The notes under the pieces are model-generated. The model made no database searches and was not told the DNA's origin. It saw only the letters and a program-made list of their open reading frames with translations. A DNA stretch of 8,605 bases. It comes from Thiobacillus sp. Lineage in GTDB: Bacteria > Pseudomonadota > Gammaproteobacteria > Burkholderiales > Thiobacillaceae. A program made the position numbers and the translations under genes. Positions 1 to 7,032 of the stretch are shown one piece after another; the stretch's first letter is position 1; every line of letters starts with the position of its first letter. The stretch spans positions 1-8,605 of the forward strand of contig JANJUT010000100.1 in the NCBI GenBank assembly GCA_024710445.1. Direction: 5' to 3'.

Positions 1-1389
1 CTGGTGATTAATCCCGATCATTCCGATGCTGACGCCGATGCCGAAGGTTTTATCGCCCCAGGAAAACCGGAACTGCTGTGTCATTTCCTGAATCTTGTGG
101 GCGACCAGCAAGGCCTGTTCGTTTGAGCAATCTTCCAGAAGAACCCCGAATTCATCACCTCCGATTCGGGCCAGCGTGTCCCCGTGGCGAACCAGATCTG
201 AGAGTGACGATGTGTATTGTTTCAGCAACTGGTCACCGGCAATATGCCCACAGGTGTCATTGATGACCTTGAACTGGTCGAGGTCCATGTAGAGCAGGCT
301 GTATTCCTTGCCGGCTAGTTCAGCATTCCGAATGGCCTGTTTTACCTTGAGTTCGAAATCGCGGCGGTTGAACAGGCCGGTCAACACATCATGCGAGGCT
401 TGATGGGACAGTTGCTGGGCCAGTTCATGGGCCTGGCTGACGTCGTGGAAGACGAAGACGATGCCGGAAGTGTGGCCGTCATGAGTGCGAATGGGGGCTG
501 CGCTGGGTTCGATGTAGACATGTTGCCCATTCTGCTTTTCAAAAATGAGCGAATTGAACTGGCTGGGTAAATGTCCCTCACTCAGGCAATATCCCACAAG
601 CCCGGTCACGGCTTGGTGGCTTTCTTCGACAAGCAGCGTACCCAGATCGGACAGATGTCTGTGCCTGGCATCATTTAGTGAGACATCGAAAAGATGCTCG
701 GCAACGGGGTTCAGATAGTCGATCCGGCCTTCGGTATCAGTCGTGATCACCGCATCGCCGATGGAGGAAAGGGTGACCTGGGCTTTTTCCTTTTCGGCGT
801 AAAGATTCTGGTTGGCTTCTTCCAGCTGTTTAATCAGGTTGTTGTTGTCGATGGCGGTTGCAATCTGGCTGGCCAGCAAGGTCAGCAAATCGAGGTCATG
901 CTGGTCGAAATCACCGCCGCCGATTTTGTTGATGCCGGCAATGCCGCCCAGAAAGTTGTTGCGGCCGATCAGCGGGACAAGAATGACGTTGCCGACTTCC
1001 TTCTCCCATTGGTTGCGTTCTTTTTCACTGAGCTCGTTGAGGATGCCTTGCCACCAGGGTCGGCGGTGTTTCCAGACCCAGCCACAGATACCCAAATCGA
1101 TATCCAGGCTTTCTCCAATGATCTCATCGGCGTTGGCCCCGTGGCCGGCGCGATATGTGTATTGGTTACTGCCCGCATCAAGTACGGGGATAAGTACGGT
1201 TTCAGCCTGAATCAGGCCTTGGGCAAAGGTGGCCACCAGCTGGAAAATGCTTTCAAGGTCGAGCCGTTCACGTACTGCCGTGACGACTTCCTTGAACAGG
1301 GCAATCTGCTGATTGCGCAGGAAAAGCTCATCCTCCAAATCCCTGTTTGGGGAAGAGGGGATGGTGTGCGGTGGTGAATTTGGCGGCAC
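1..1389 (-). CDS. GAF-PAS-GGDEF signalling protein (probable diguanylate cyclase), C-terminus cut by window edge
   Basis: A reading frame of 463 codons runs off the left edge. By family knowledge it probably makes cyclic di-GMP in response to a ligand or redox signal. A GAF-like sensor domain spans about residues 40-185, followed by a short helical linker (about 185-205). A PAS domain spans about 205-320 (SSIGDAVITTD start, LNPVAEHLF). The GGDEF domain starts near 330 (SHDVLTGLFNRRDF). The catalytic GGDEF motif is intact at 410-414. A product-inhibition I-site RxxD (RHGD, 401-404) sits five residues before it, which favours an active, feedback-controlled cyclase. No transmembrane segment is seen, so it is probably cytoplasmic. 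An EAL domain could follow beyond the edge. The GTG start at 1389 is chosen because an in-frame TAG lies three codons upstream and no ATG is available; the SD is weak, and a TTG at residue 18 is an alternative. It lies 137 bp downstream of the DUF3149-like gene on the same strand. Confidence 0.9.
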   Translation of the reverse strand, partial: MPPNSPPHTIPSSPNRDLEDELFLRNQQIALFKEVVTAVRERLDLESIFQLVATFAQGLIQAETVLIPVLDAGSNQYTYRAGHGANADEIIGESLDIDLGICGWVWKHRRPWWQGILNELSEKERNQWEKEVGNVILVPLIGRNNFLGGIAGINKIGGGDFDQHDLDLLTLLASQIATAIDNNNLIKQLEEANQNLYAEKEKAQVTLSSIGDAVITTDTEGRIDYLNPVAEHLFDVSLNDARHRHLSDLGTLLVEESHQAVTGLVGYCLSEGHLPSQFNSLIFEKQNGQHVYIEPSAAPIRTHDGHTSGIVFVFHDVSQAHELAQQLSHQASHDVLTGLFNRRDFELKVKQAIRNAELAGKEYSLLYMDLDQFKVINDTCGHIAGDQLLKQYTSSLSDLVRHGDTLARIGGDEFGVLLEDCSNEQALLVAHKIQEMTQQFRFSWGDKTFGIGVSIGMIGINHQ

Positions 1390-1526
1390 GTTTACATGCT
1401 ATTTGACATATCGCTCATGTAACGTCCGAAACCACAGGAACTTGATGTTCAAGCCGGTTGTGGAGCTGAAACCCATCCATCGCTGCGTCATGGCCGGTTT
1501 TTGGCGCATGCCGTGGGGCATGGTCA
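1390..1526. other. Intergenic gap between the micro-protein gene and the GGDEF gene
   Basis: This 137-bp stretch has no convincing gene. It holds a perfect 6-bp inverted repeat with a 4-base loop (CATGCC/GGCATG, 1507-1522) just past the stop of the micro-protein gene, and a 5-bp one (CTTGA/TCAAG) at about 1441-1453. Neither is followed by a T-run on the minus strand, so no intrinsic terminator can be claimed. Read-through from the cco operon into the GGDEF gene is possible. Confidence 0.5.
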
Positions 1527-1661
1527 TCATTCTTCAGGATGGTTCATTTTGCGCCTGACCATGACCAGCATGAACAGGCCAATTCCGATGATGAAAACAA
1601 TGGTGAGCAGGCTCAACAAGCCAATCGGGCTGCTGAACAACATATTGAATACGACATCCAT
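1527..1661 (-). CDS. DUF3149-like single-pass membrane micro-protein
   Basis: This 44-residue protein begins MDVVFNMLFSSPIGLLSLLT, continues as one hydrophobic helix (about residues 13-35) and ends with a basic then acidic tail (MVRRKMNHPEE). From memory of the family, the layout matches DUF3149: MDxxF..LF..P.GL.SL followed by one transmembrane helix and a positive end. The function of that family is unknown. The positive-inside rule predicts a periplasmic N-terminus. The start is well supported by GAGGAG (1668-1673) six bases upstream of ATG. It lies 28 bp after ccoH on the same strand, so it is probably the last gene of the cco operon. It does not resemble CcoS, which is longer and carries a FWAVRSGQFDD-type motif after its helix. 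A role in cbb3 oxidase assembly is inference from position only. Confidence 0.85.
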   Translation of the reverse strand: MDVVFNMLFSSPIGLLSLLTIVFIIGIGLFMLVMVRRKMNHPEE

Positions 1662-1689
1662 TTCAGACTCCTCGTGTTTGAACAGCGGC

Positions 1690-2190
1690 TCAAGTGCCCG
1701 CCGTCAGGGTGACAGGCTGGTTGAAAGGGGTGTGAAGCACCCCGGATAGCCGCCAGGTGGAAGCCAGGTCGGTGAGCGTGGCGTGCCATTTACCGTCCGG
1801 CATGGCGGTTAGCAACGCACGGTAATGACCATTGCCCGTATGGTTGAGCAGAAGTGTCTGATCCATGCCCTGACGGGTCGGGTGAGCCAGGATAAAGGTG
1901 AGTTGGTCCGGATAGGCTTTCAGGTGCCCTGCCAGCGTGAGTGTGAGGCTGCCATTTTCGCGCTGCATGGTGGCGGCCAGTGCCAGTGCCCGCGCGGTGT
2001 CGTCACGTGCCAGTGTCTGGTTGATGGCCAGCCCGGCCTTGTAGTAATCGCCGACCACCAGTCCATCAGCGCTCGTGGCGGCGATCCAGACCGTGGCCAG
2101 GCCGGCGATGACAGCGGTGGCGGGCAGGCTCATGAGAAACCAGGGCCACGGCTCGCGGTACCAGGGTTTTGAATGCAGTGCGGTGTTCAT
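1690..2190 (-). CDS. ccoH: CcoH/FixH family cbb3 oxidase assembly protein
   Basis: This is a 166-residue protein with one N-terminal membrane helix (about residues 15-38, beginning PWPWFLMSLPA) and a periplasmic remainder predicted to form a beta-rich domain. The segment DGLVVGDYYKAGLAIN directly after the helix is the family hallmark. In other proteobacteria CcoH/FixH is needed for stable assembly of the cbb3 oxidase and contacts CcoN; its exact step is not settled. Length is normal for the family. The ATG at 2190 is preferred over one five codons earlier (2205), because AGGAA (2198-2202) lies seven bases upstream of 2190, whereas 2205 has no Shine-Dalgarno match. It follows ccoG with a gap of about 20 bp and precedes the DUF3149-like gene. 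Confidence 0.93.
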   Translation of the reverse strand: MNTALHSKPWYREPWPWFLMSLPATAVIAGLATVWIAATSADGLVVGDYYKAGLAINQTLARDDTARALALAATMQRENGSLTLTLAGHLKAYPDQLTFILAHPTRQGMDQTLLLNHTGNGHYRALLTAMPDGKWHATLTDLASTWRLSGVLHTPFNQPVTLTAGT

Positions 2191-2211
2191 GGCGCTGTTC
2201 CTCATGGGAAA

Positions 2212-3627
2212 TTACCGGTTGAAGAATTTGGTTTCGACGTTGTCCTTGATGCGTGGATCGTCGATGGCCTGTATCGTAAAGTTCACGGCAATGGAGCGGC
2301 CTTTCAGGTCGACCGGGTCGGCGATCAGGCTGACGGGAATCTCGATGGTCTGCAGGGGCGCGGCCGTGATGTCTCGCGCGGCGGTCACCACCTGCAGGCC
2401 GGGTATGCCTTGCGCCTGGAGGGTATAGCGGTGGGCGCGGGCGTCCTTGTTGATGAGTTGCAGGCGGTAAACGTTTTCGATCATGCCTTCGTCGGTTTCC
2501 TTTGACAGTGCCGCCCGGTCGCGTACGACATCGACATGCAATGGCACCCGGGTTGCAAGGCTGTAGATGAAAGCACCGCTGATGGCCAGCATCAATGCGG
2601 AATAGATCAGGGTGCGCGGGCGCAGGACGTGCCTGAGGATGCCGCTGTCGGGATACAGGCCTTTCACCACGTTTTCTGTCGTATAGCGAATCAGCCCGCG
2701 CGGATAGCCCATCTTGTCCATGATCTGGTCGCAGCCGTCGATGCAGGCGGCGCAGCCGATGCATTCGTATTGCAGGCCGTTGCGGATGTCGATGCCGGTG
2801 GGACATACCTGCACACAGACGTTGCAGTCGATGCAGGTACCGAGGCCGGCCGTCTTGTAATCGGTCTTTTTGCTGCGTGGCCCGCGCGGCTCTCCGATGG
2901 AATTGTCGTAGGTCACGGTCAATGTGTCAGAGTCGAACATCACACTCTGGAAACGTGCGTAGGGACACATGTATTTGCAGACCTGTTCACGCATGAAACC
3001 GGCATTGCCCCAGGTGGCAAAGCCGTAAAACAGGATCCAGAATGTTTCCCATGGGCCAAGGTTGGCGTGCAGTGTTTCGGTCGCCAGCGTCTGGATCGGG
3101 GTGAAATAGCCGACGAGGGTGAAGCCGGTCCACAATGCAATCGCAAACCACACGGCATGTTTCAACCCGCGTTTTCTGAGCTTGTTGATATTCCAGTTGG
3201 ACTTGTCGAGTTTCTTGCGTGCGAGGTGGTCGCCTTCCAGCCATTCCTCCACCCACATGAAAATTTCGGTGTACACGGTTTGCGGGCAGGCATAGCCGCA
3301 CCACAGCCGTCCTGCTACTGCGGTAAACAGGAACAGCGCCAGTGCCGACAGGATCAGAATGCCGGTGAGATATACAAAATCCTGCGGCCAGAACACCAGG
3401 TCGAAGATATAGAACTTGCGCGCGGCCAGGTCGAACAGCACGGCCTGCCGGTTATTCCACTGCAGCCAGGGCAGGCCGTAATAGAGTGCCTGGGTTAGCA
3501 GTACCAGCGCGATCCGCCAGTTTGCGAACACACCGTGCACCGCACGCGGCTGGATTTTTTGCTGGATCGCGTAGAGTTGCTGTTCGATCGGGGCGTCGGT
3601 GGAGGCGGGCGGTTTGTCTTGGGTCAC
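2212..3627 (-). CDS. ccoG: CcoG/FixG cytochrome c oxidase accessory protein (membrane ferredoxin-like, cupric reductase family)
   Basis: With the start used here the protein has 471 residues. Membrane helices lie near 38-57, 86-107, 157-175 and 339-358, with another possible around 195-211. CGYACPQTVYTEIF (from 110) and VCKYMCPYARFQ (from 216) are CcoG landmarks. Two four-cysteine clusters for [4Fe-4S] binding follow: C265, C268, C271, C275 (then P) and C289, C292, C295, C299. The C-terminal part is the periplasmic Ig-like FixG domain. CcoG has been reported to reduce Cu(II) to Cu(I) during cbb3 copper-site assembly. The start is uncertain. A GTG at 3672 would add 15 residues but lies inside the long hairpin; the GTG at 3627 is preferred because the protein then begins MTQDKPPAS like a normal short cytoplasmic tail. 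Neither has a strong SD. Confidence 0.95.
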   Translation of the reverse strand: MTQDKPPASTDAPIEQQLYAIQQKIQPRAVHGVFANWRIALVLLTQALYYGLPWLQWNNRQAVLFDLAARKFYIFDLVFWPQDFVYLTGILILSALALFLFTAVAGRLWCGYACPQTVYTEIFMWVEEWLEGDHLARKKLDKSNWNINKLRKRGLKHAVWFAIALWTGFTLVGYFTPIQTLATETLHANLGPWETFWILFYGFATWGNAGFMREQVCKYMCPYARFQSVMFDSDTLTVTYDNSIGEPRGPRSKKTDYKTAGLGTCIDCNVCVQVCPTGIDIRNGLQYECIGCAACIDGCDQIMDKMGYPRGLIRYTTENVVKGLYPDSGILRHVLRPRTLIYSALMLAISGAFIYSLATRVPLHVDVVRDRAALSKETDEGMIENVYRLQLINKDARAHRYTLQAQGIPGLQVVTAARDITAAPLQTIEIPVSLIADPVDLKGRSIAVNFTIQAIDDPRIKDNVETKFFNR

Positions 3628-3655
3628 TGCGTTTTCCGTTTTCCGTTGAAGGAAT

Positions 3656-3703
3656 GAGCCGCTTGAGCACACTACCCGTCAGCGTAGTGTGCTCAAGCGG
3701 CTC
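3656..3703. repeat. Perfect 20-bp inverted repeat with 8-base loop in the ccoP-ccoG junction
   Basis: The arms at 3656-3675 and 3684-3703 are exact reverse complements, separated by CCGTCAGC. In the operon mRNA this would form a very stable hairpin just ahead of ccoG. The minus-strand sequence after it is ATTCCTTCAACGG, not a T-run, so it is not a standard intrinsic terminator. It could stabilise the 3' end of the ccoNOQP message, attenuate read-through into ccoGH, or both. Confidence 0.85.
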
Positions 3704-3724
3704 GCCGGTCTGGCCGGCGAGCCG
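3698..3724. repeat. Perfect 11-bp inverted repeat overlapping the 20-bp one
   Basis: CGGCTCGCCGG (3698-3708) and CCGGCGAGCCG (3714-3724) are exact reverse complements around a TCTGG loop. The left arm shares six bases (3698-3703) with the right arm of the 20-bp repeat, so both full stems cannot form at once in the same molecule. It begins only seven bases after the ccoP stop codon. Confidence 0.85.
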
Positions 3725-3731
3725 GTGCGGT

Positions 3732-4652
3732 TTACTGCTTTTGCGGCAGGCCGTACACGTAGGCTGCCAGCAGGTGCAGCTTGGCTTCCTGATTGGAGGT
3801 GGTGCCGAGCGTTTGGGTCATGGGAGGCATGACGCCGTTGCGACCCTTGGTAATGCTCTCGATGATCGTCGCTTCGGAGCCGCCATACAGCCATACCTTG
3901 TCGGTGAGGTTGGCGGAACCCAGTGCCTTCATGCCGGTGCCATCCGGCATATGACAGACAGCGCAGTTCTCGGCAAACTTGGTCTGGCCGGCTGCGGCCA
4001 GTGTCGCATCGTGCTTGCGGCCCGATAGTGACATCACGTAGTTCGCCACTTCCCTGGTACCCGCTTCACCCAGCACCCCGCCCATTGCCGGCATCACGCC
4101 GTTGCGACCGTTGGTGATGGTGGTCTTGATGGTGTCGGGTTCCCCGCCGTAGAGCCAGTCGTTATCGGTCAGGTTGGGGAAACCCCGCGAGCCTTCCGCA
4201 TTCGAGCCATGGCACTGCGAGCAATAGGTCAGGAACAGGTTCTTGCCGATGGCGCGCGCATTGGGGTCGGCCGCCACAGTGGCAATATCCTGCTGCATGA
4301 AGCCCGCGTACACCGGCTGGAACTGGGCTTCGGCGGCTTTCACCTCGGCCTCGTACTCGCCCTTGGAGGTCCAGCCCAGAACACCGGAGTAGCTGCCCAG
4401 CCCGGGCCACAACACCAGATAGACGAGGCTAAAAACCATCGTGCCGTAGAACAGGCCCAGCCACCAGCGCGGCAGCGGATTGTTGAAATCCTGCAGGTCG
4501 CCATCCCAGGTGTGCTCCATGAGCTCGGCCTTTTCGCCGGGCGCGAGCTTGCGGGTGGTCTGTTTCTTGAGAAATATCCAGGTGCCGATAATGCTCACCA
4601 GGGTGATGATGCTGATGTAGATCGGCCAGAAGCCGCTGGTGAAATCACTCAT
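3732..4652 (-). CDS. ccoP: cbb3-type cytochrome c oxidase subunit III (dihaem cytochrome c)
   Basis: This 306-residue protein accepts electrons from soluble or membrane cytochrome c and passes them towards CcoO and CcoN. Two membrane helices lie near residues 8-28 and 65-83. They are followed by two class I cytochrome c domains on the periplasmic side. Haem motifs are CSQCH (144-148) and CAVCH (230-234). Candidate axial methionines lie in NGVMPAM (M187 or M190) and NGVMPPM (M275 or M278). The duplicated NLTDxxWLYGG segments show that the two domains are homologous. The two-helix N-terminus is the common long form of CcoP. The start ATG overlaps the ccoQ stop as ATGA, and AGGGAG inside the end of ccoQ lies seven bases upstream, so the two are probably translationally coupled. 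Confidence 0.98.
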   Translation of the reverse strand: MSDFTSGFWPIYISIITLVSIIGTWIFLKKQTTRKLAPGEKAELMEHTWDGDLQDFNNPLPRWWLGLFYGTMVFSLVYLVLWPGLGSYSGVLGWTSKGEYEAEVKAAEAQFQPVYAGFMQQDIATVAADPNARAIGKNLFLTYCSQCHGSNAEGSRGFPNLTDNDWLYGGEPDTIKTTITNGRNGVMPAMGGVLGEAGTREVANYVMSLSGRKHDATLAAAGQTKFAENCAVCHMPDGTGMKALGSANLTDKVWLYGGSEATIIESITKGRNGVMPPMTQTLGTTSNQEAKLHLLAAYVYGLPQKQ

Positions 4653-4816
4653 TTGCTGTCTCCCTTGCTGATTGGCGCGTTGTCTTCCTCGAAAGGCAAA
4701 CGGCCGGCGTCTTCAAAAGCCTGCTTGTTGTCGCGGCTATAGGCCCACCAGACGATGCCGATGAATACCAGGACGAATACGATTGTGACGATGCCACTGA
4801 TGGTTCCGCTGTCCAT
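4649..4816 (-). CDS. ccoQ: cbb3-type cytochrome c oxidase subunit CcoQ/FixQ
   Basis: This 55-residue protein begins MDSGTISGIVT, forms one membrane helix (about residues 5-25, ending IVWWAYSRDNK) and has a short acidic cytoplasmic tail (FEDAGRLPFEEDN). The WAYSRxxKxxFExAxxLPFxED pattern is typical of CcoQ. In other bacteria it stabilises CcoP in the oxidase complex and carries no cofactor. The start lies six bases after the ccoO stop with only a weak SD, so translation is probably coupled to ccoO. The stop overlaps the ccoP start. Confidence 0.95.
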   Translation of the reverse strand: MDSGTISGIVTIVFVLVFIGIVWWAYSRDNKQAFEDAGRLPFEEDNAPISKGDSK

Positions 4817-4822
4817 GGCTGC

Positions 4823-5428
4823 TCAATTCTTCGGGGCGTGAGTGCCCAATACCTGCAGATAGGTGATGAGCGCCTCGAGCTCGGTCTTGCCTTCCAGCGC
4901 GGCCGGCGCCTCGGCAATCTCCTGCTCGGTGTAGCCGTGGCCAACGATGTTCAGGGTGCGCATCTTTTTCTGGATGGCGGCATCCTTGAGCGGTCGGTCG
5001 AGCCAGGGGTAGGCGGGCATGTTGGACTCCGGCACCACGTCGCGCGGATTCATCAGGTGCGCCGTATGCCAGGTGTCGGAATAGCGCCCACCGACACGAT
5101 GCAGGTCGGGACCGGTACGCTTGGAGCCCCACAGGAAGGGACGGTCGTAGACGAATTCACCGGCGACCGAATAGTGGCCATAGCGTTCGGTCTCGGCACG
5201 GAACGGGCGCACCATCTGCGAATGGCAGCCGACGCAGCCTTCACGGATATAGATGTCACGTCCAGCCAGCTGCAGTGCCGTGTAAGGCTTCAAGCCGGCC
5301 ACCGGGGTGGTGGTGGAGGTCTGGAAGAATAGTGGCACGATCTGCACCAGGCCACCGACGCTGACGATGAGTATGGTCAGCACGATCAGCAGACCGAGAT
5401 TTTTTTCAATGCTTTGATGTGAAATCAT
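4823..5428 (-). CDS. ccoO: cbb3-type cytochrome c oxidase subunit II (monohaem cytochrome c)
   Basis: This 201-residue membrane-anchored cytochrome c carries electrons between CcoP and the catalytic subunit CcoN. One N-terminal helix (about residues 11-33) is followed by a periplasmic domain. The haem motif is CVGCH (65-69), in the family signature [15 protein letters not shown]. The likely axial methionine is M137 in [28 protein letters not shown] and the NPRDVVPES stretch are standard CcoO segments. Length is normal. The start at 5428 is strongly supported by AAGGAG (5436-5441) seven bases upstream; this SD overlaps the ccoN stop codon, so the two genes are likely read as one coupled unit. 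Confidence 0.98.
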   Translation of the reverse strand: MISHQSIEKNLGLLIVLTILIVSVGGLVQIVPLFFQTSTTTPVAGLKPYTALQLAGRDIYIREGCVGCHSQMVRPFRAETERYGHYSVAGEFVYDRPFLWGSKRTGPDLHRVGGRYSDTWHTAHLMNPRDVVPESNMPAYPWLDRPLKDAAIQKKMRTLNIVGHGYTEQEIAEAPAALEGKTELEALITYLQVLGTHAPKN

Positions 5429-5439
5429 GTTCGGTCTCC

Positions 5440-6861
5440 TTAGGCGTGGACAGCTTGTGGGATGGGGGCATCATTCACTACGCGGCCTTGCCGTGTGGTC
5501 TGCCAGACGTTCCAGGCCATGATCAGCATGCCGCTGAAGAACATGGCGCCGCCCATCAAGCGGATGCCGTAGAACGGATACATGGTGTTGATGACCTGGG
5601 CGAAGCTGTAGGTCAGCGTGCCGTCGGCGTTGGCTGCACGCCACATCAGGCCCTGCGCCACGCCGGCGATCCACAGTGCGGCGATATACAACACCACGCC
5701 GATGGTGGAGAGCCAGAAGTGCCACTCGATCAGTTTGGTGCTGTACATCGACTCGCGGCCGAACAGGCGAGGAATCAGGTAGTACATCGAACCGATGGTG
5801 ATCATGGCCACCCAGCCCAGCGCGCCGGAGTGCACGTGGCCGACGGTCCACTCGGTGTAGTGGGAGAGCGCGTTGACGGTCTTGATCGACATCATCGGGC
5901 CTTCGAAGGTCGACATGCCGTAGAACGACAATGCGGTCACCATGAACTTGAGGATGGGATCGGTACGCAGTTTGTGCCATGCCCCCGACATCGTCATGAT
6001 GCCGTTCATCATGCCGCCCCAGCTTGGCGCCAGCAGCATCAGCGAGAACACCATGCCGAGCGACTGCGCCCAGTCGGGCAGTGCGGTGTATTGCAGGTGG
6101 TGCGGGCCGGCCCACATGTAGATGAAGTTGAGCGACCAGAAGTGGACGACCGACAGGCGGTAGGAGTAGATCGGGCGGCCGGCCTGCTTGGGGATGAAGT
6201 AATACATCATGCCGAGGAAGGCGGTGGTGAGGAAGAAGCCCACCGCATTATGGCCATACCACCACTGCACCATCGCGTCCTGTACGCCGGAGTAGGCTGA
6301 ATAGGACTTGGTGAGCGTGACCGGGAGTTCTGCGTTGTTGACCAGGTGCAGAATCGCAATCACCAGAATGTAGGCGCCGAAAAACCAGTTGGACACATAG
6401 ATGTGTTTGGTCTTGCGCTTGACGATGGTGCCGAAGAAAACCAGTGCATACGATACCCACACCACGGTGATCAGCAGATCGATCGGCCATTCCAGTTCGG
6501 CGTATTCCTTGGAGCTGGTGTAGCCCAGCGGCAAGGTGATGGCAGCCAGCACGATGACCAGTGTCCAGCCCCAGAAGGTGAATGCCGCCAGCTTCTCGGC
6601 CCACAATCGCACCTGACAGGTGCGCTGCACGATGTAGTAGGACACTGCAAACATCGCCGAACCGCCAAAGGCGAAGATCACCGCATTGGTATGCAGCGGG
6701 CGCAGGCGGCCATACGACAGCCACTCAATGCCAAAGGTCAGGTCCGGCCAGATCAGTTGCGAGGCCAGGATCACGCCGAGCAGCATGCCGACGATGCCCC
6801 ACACCACCGTCATGATGGCGAACTGCCGGACGACCTTGTAGTTGTAGGTTGTCGCTTCCAT
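5440..6861 (-). CDS. ccoN: cbb3-type cytochrome c oxidase subunit I (haem-copper catalytic subunit)
   Basis: This 473-residue polytopic inner-membrane protein reduces oxygen to water and pumps protons. About twelve membrane helices are expected. Positions match the Pseudomonas stutzeri CcoN numbering with a constant offset of three. The low-spin haem b ligands are H57 (RPLHTNAV) and H344. H342 of GHVHSG is the haem b3 ligand. The CuB ligands are H204 (WYGHNAVGF), H254 and H255 ([13 protein letters not shown]). Y248 is the tyrosine expected to be cross-linked to a CuB histidine in this class. All key residues are present, so the enzyme should be functional. AGGGAG (6868-6873) lies six bases before the ATG. 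It is the first gene of the operon; the promoter must lie in the 6862-7108 gap. No truncation or frameshift is seen. Confidence 0.99.
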   Translation of the reverse strand: MEATTYNYKVVRQFAIMTVVWGIVGMLLGVILASQLIWPDLTFGIEWLSYGRLRPLHTNAVIFAFGGSAMFAVSYYIVQRTCQVRLWAEKLAAFTFWGWTLVIVLAAITLPLGYTSSKEYAELEWPIDLLITVVWVSYALVFFGTIVKRKTKHIYVSNWFFGAYILVIAILHLVNNAELPVTLTKSYSAYSGVQDAMVQWWYGHNAVGFFLTTAFLGMMYYFIPKQAGRPIYSYRLSVVHFWSLNFIYMWAGPHHLQYTALPDWAQSLGMVFSLMLLAPSWGGMMNGIMTMSGAWHKLRTDPILKFMVTALSFYGMSTFEGPMMSIKTVNALSHYTEWTVGHVHSGALGWVAMITIGSMYYLIPRLFGRESMYSTKLIEWHFWLSTIGVVLYIAALWIAGVAQGLMWRAANADGTLTYSFAQVINTMYPFYGIRLMGGAMFFSGMLIMAWNVWQTTRQGRVVNDAPIPQAVHA

Positions 6862-6904
6862 ACACGTCTCCCTTTTTGTTAACGATTAAGAATTTATGCG
6901 CGCA

Positions 6905-6946
6905 AGTATAGTGCAAACGCTTAATACGGATATTAATATCGATTTA
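6905..6946 (-). promoter_or_regulatory. Candidate ccoN promoter with degenerate FNR-like site
   Basis: On the minus strand a TATACT box (6910-6905) could be the -10 element, placing transcription start near 6898, about 37 bases before the ccoN ATG. There is no good -35 box. A 14-bp element at 6946-6933, TAAATCGATATTAA, matches 7 of the 10 defined bases of the FNR/ANR consensus TTGAT-N4-ATCAA and is centred about 29.5 bases upstream of the -10 box, the usual class II position (-41.5). ccoNOQP operons are commonly activated by FNR-type regulators at low oxygen. The match is weak, so this is a proposal. Confidence 0.35.
6929..6940. repeat. 12-bp perfect palindrome GATATTAATATC
   Basis: The twelve bases read identically on both strands. 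The element overlaps the degenerate FNR-like site in the presumed ccoN promoter and is followed at once by a second small palindrome (ATCGAT, 6938-6943). It may be a binding site, but AT-rich palindromes of this size also arise by chance. Confidence 0.4.
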
Positions 6947-6952
6947 GGTGTG

Positions 6953-6970
6953 TATGCAAGTTTTTGCATA
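6953..6970. promoter_or_regulatory. 18-bp perfect dyad TATGCAA-N4-TTGCATA, candidate operator
   Basis: Two exact 7-base half-sites flank GTTT. The dyad is centred at 6961.5, about 63 bases upstream of the proposed ccoN start of transcription and about 147 bases upstream of the phosphatase ATG. The half-sites are not those of FNR (TTGAT/ATCAA), so the cognate regulator is unknown. The loop is also short enough for a small hairpin, but the AT-rich stem would be weak; a protein-binding site is the more natural reading. Confidence 0.5.
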
Positions 6971-7032
6971 TTCGATAATTGAAATATTTATGCGAGATGT
7001 TGTTTGGGTGCAGGAAGCCAATCAAGCATTAA

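Noticed and set aside
694..1377. 227-codon open frame on the plus strand opposite the GGDEF gene
   Set aside because: The minus frame encodes clear GAF, PAS and GGDEF motifs without interruption; the plus frame shows none.
1507..1522. CATGCC/GGCATG stem after the micro-protein gene as an operon terminator
   Set aside because: The stem is only six base pairs and the minus strand continues with GCGCC rather than a T-run.
1527..1661. The 44-residue protein as CcoS
   Set aside because: CcoS usually has the FWAVRSGQFDD-type motif after its helix, which is absent; the N-terminal pattern fits DUF3149 better.
2066..2806. 246-codon minus-strand frame overlapping ccoG and ccoH
   Set aside because: It is an alternate-frame reading, very rich in Arg, His and Pro, across two well-identified genes.
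2536..3498. 320-codon open frame on the plus strand opposite ccoG
   Set aside because: Its composition is a by-product of the reverse strand, it resembles no known domain, and the minus-strand CcoG has complete family motifs.
3656..3703. The 20-bp repeat as a transposon end or attachment site
   Set aside because: There is no transposase, target duplication or second copy in the window; a mRNA structure between two operon genes is the simpler reading.
5419..6300. 293-codon open frame on the plus strand opposite ccoN
   Set aside because: It is very rich in His, Gly and Gln, as expected for antisense of a hydrophobic GC-rich gene, with no recognisable domain.
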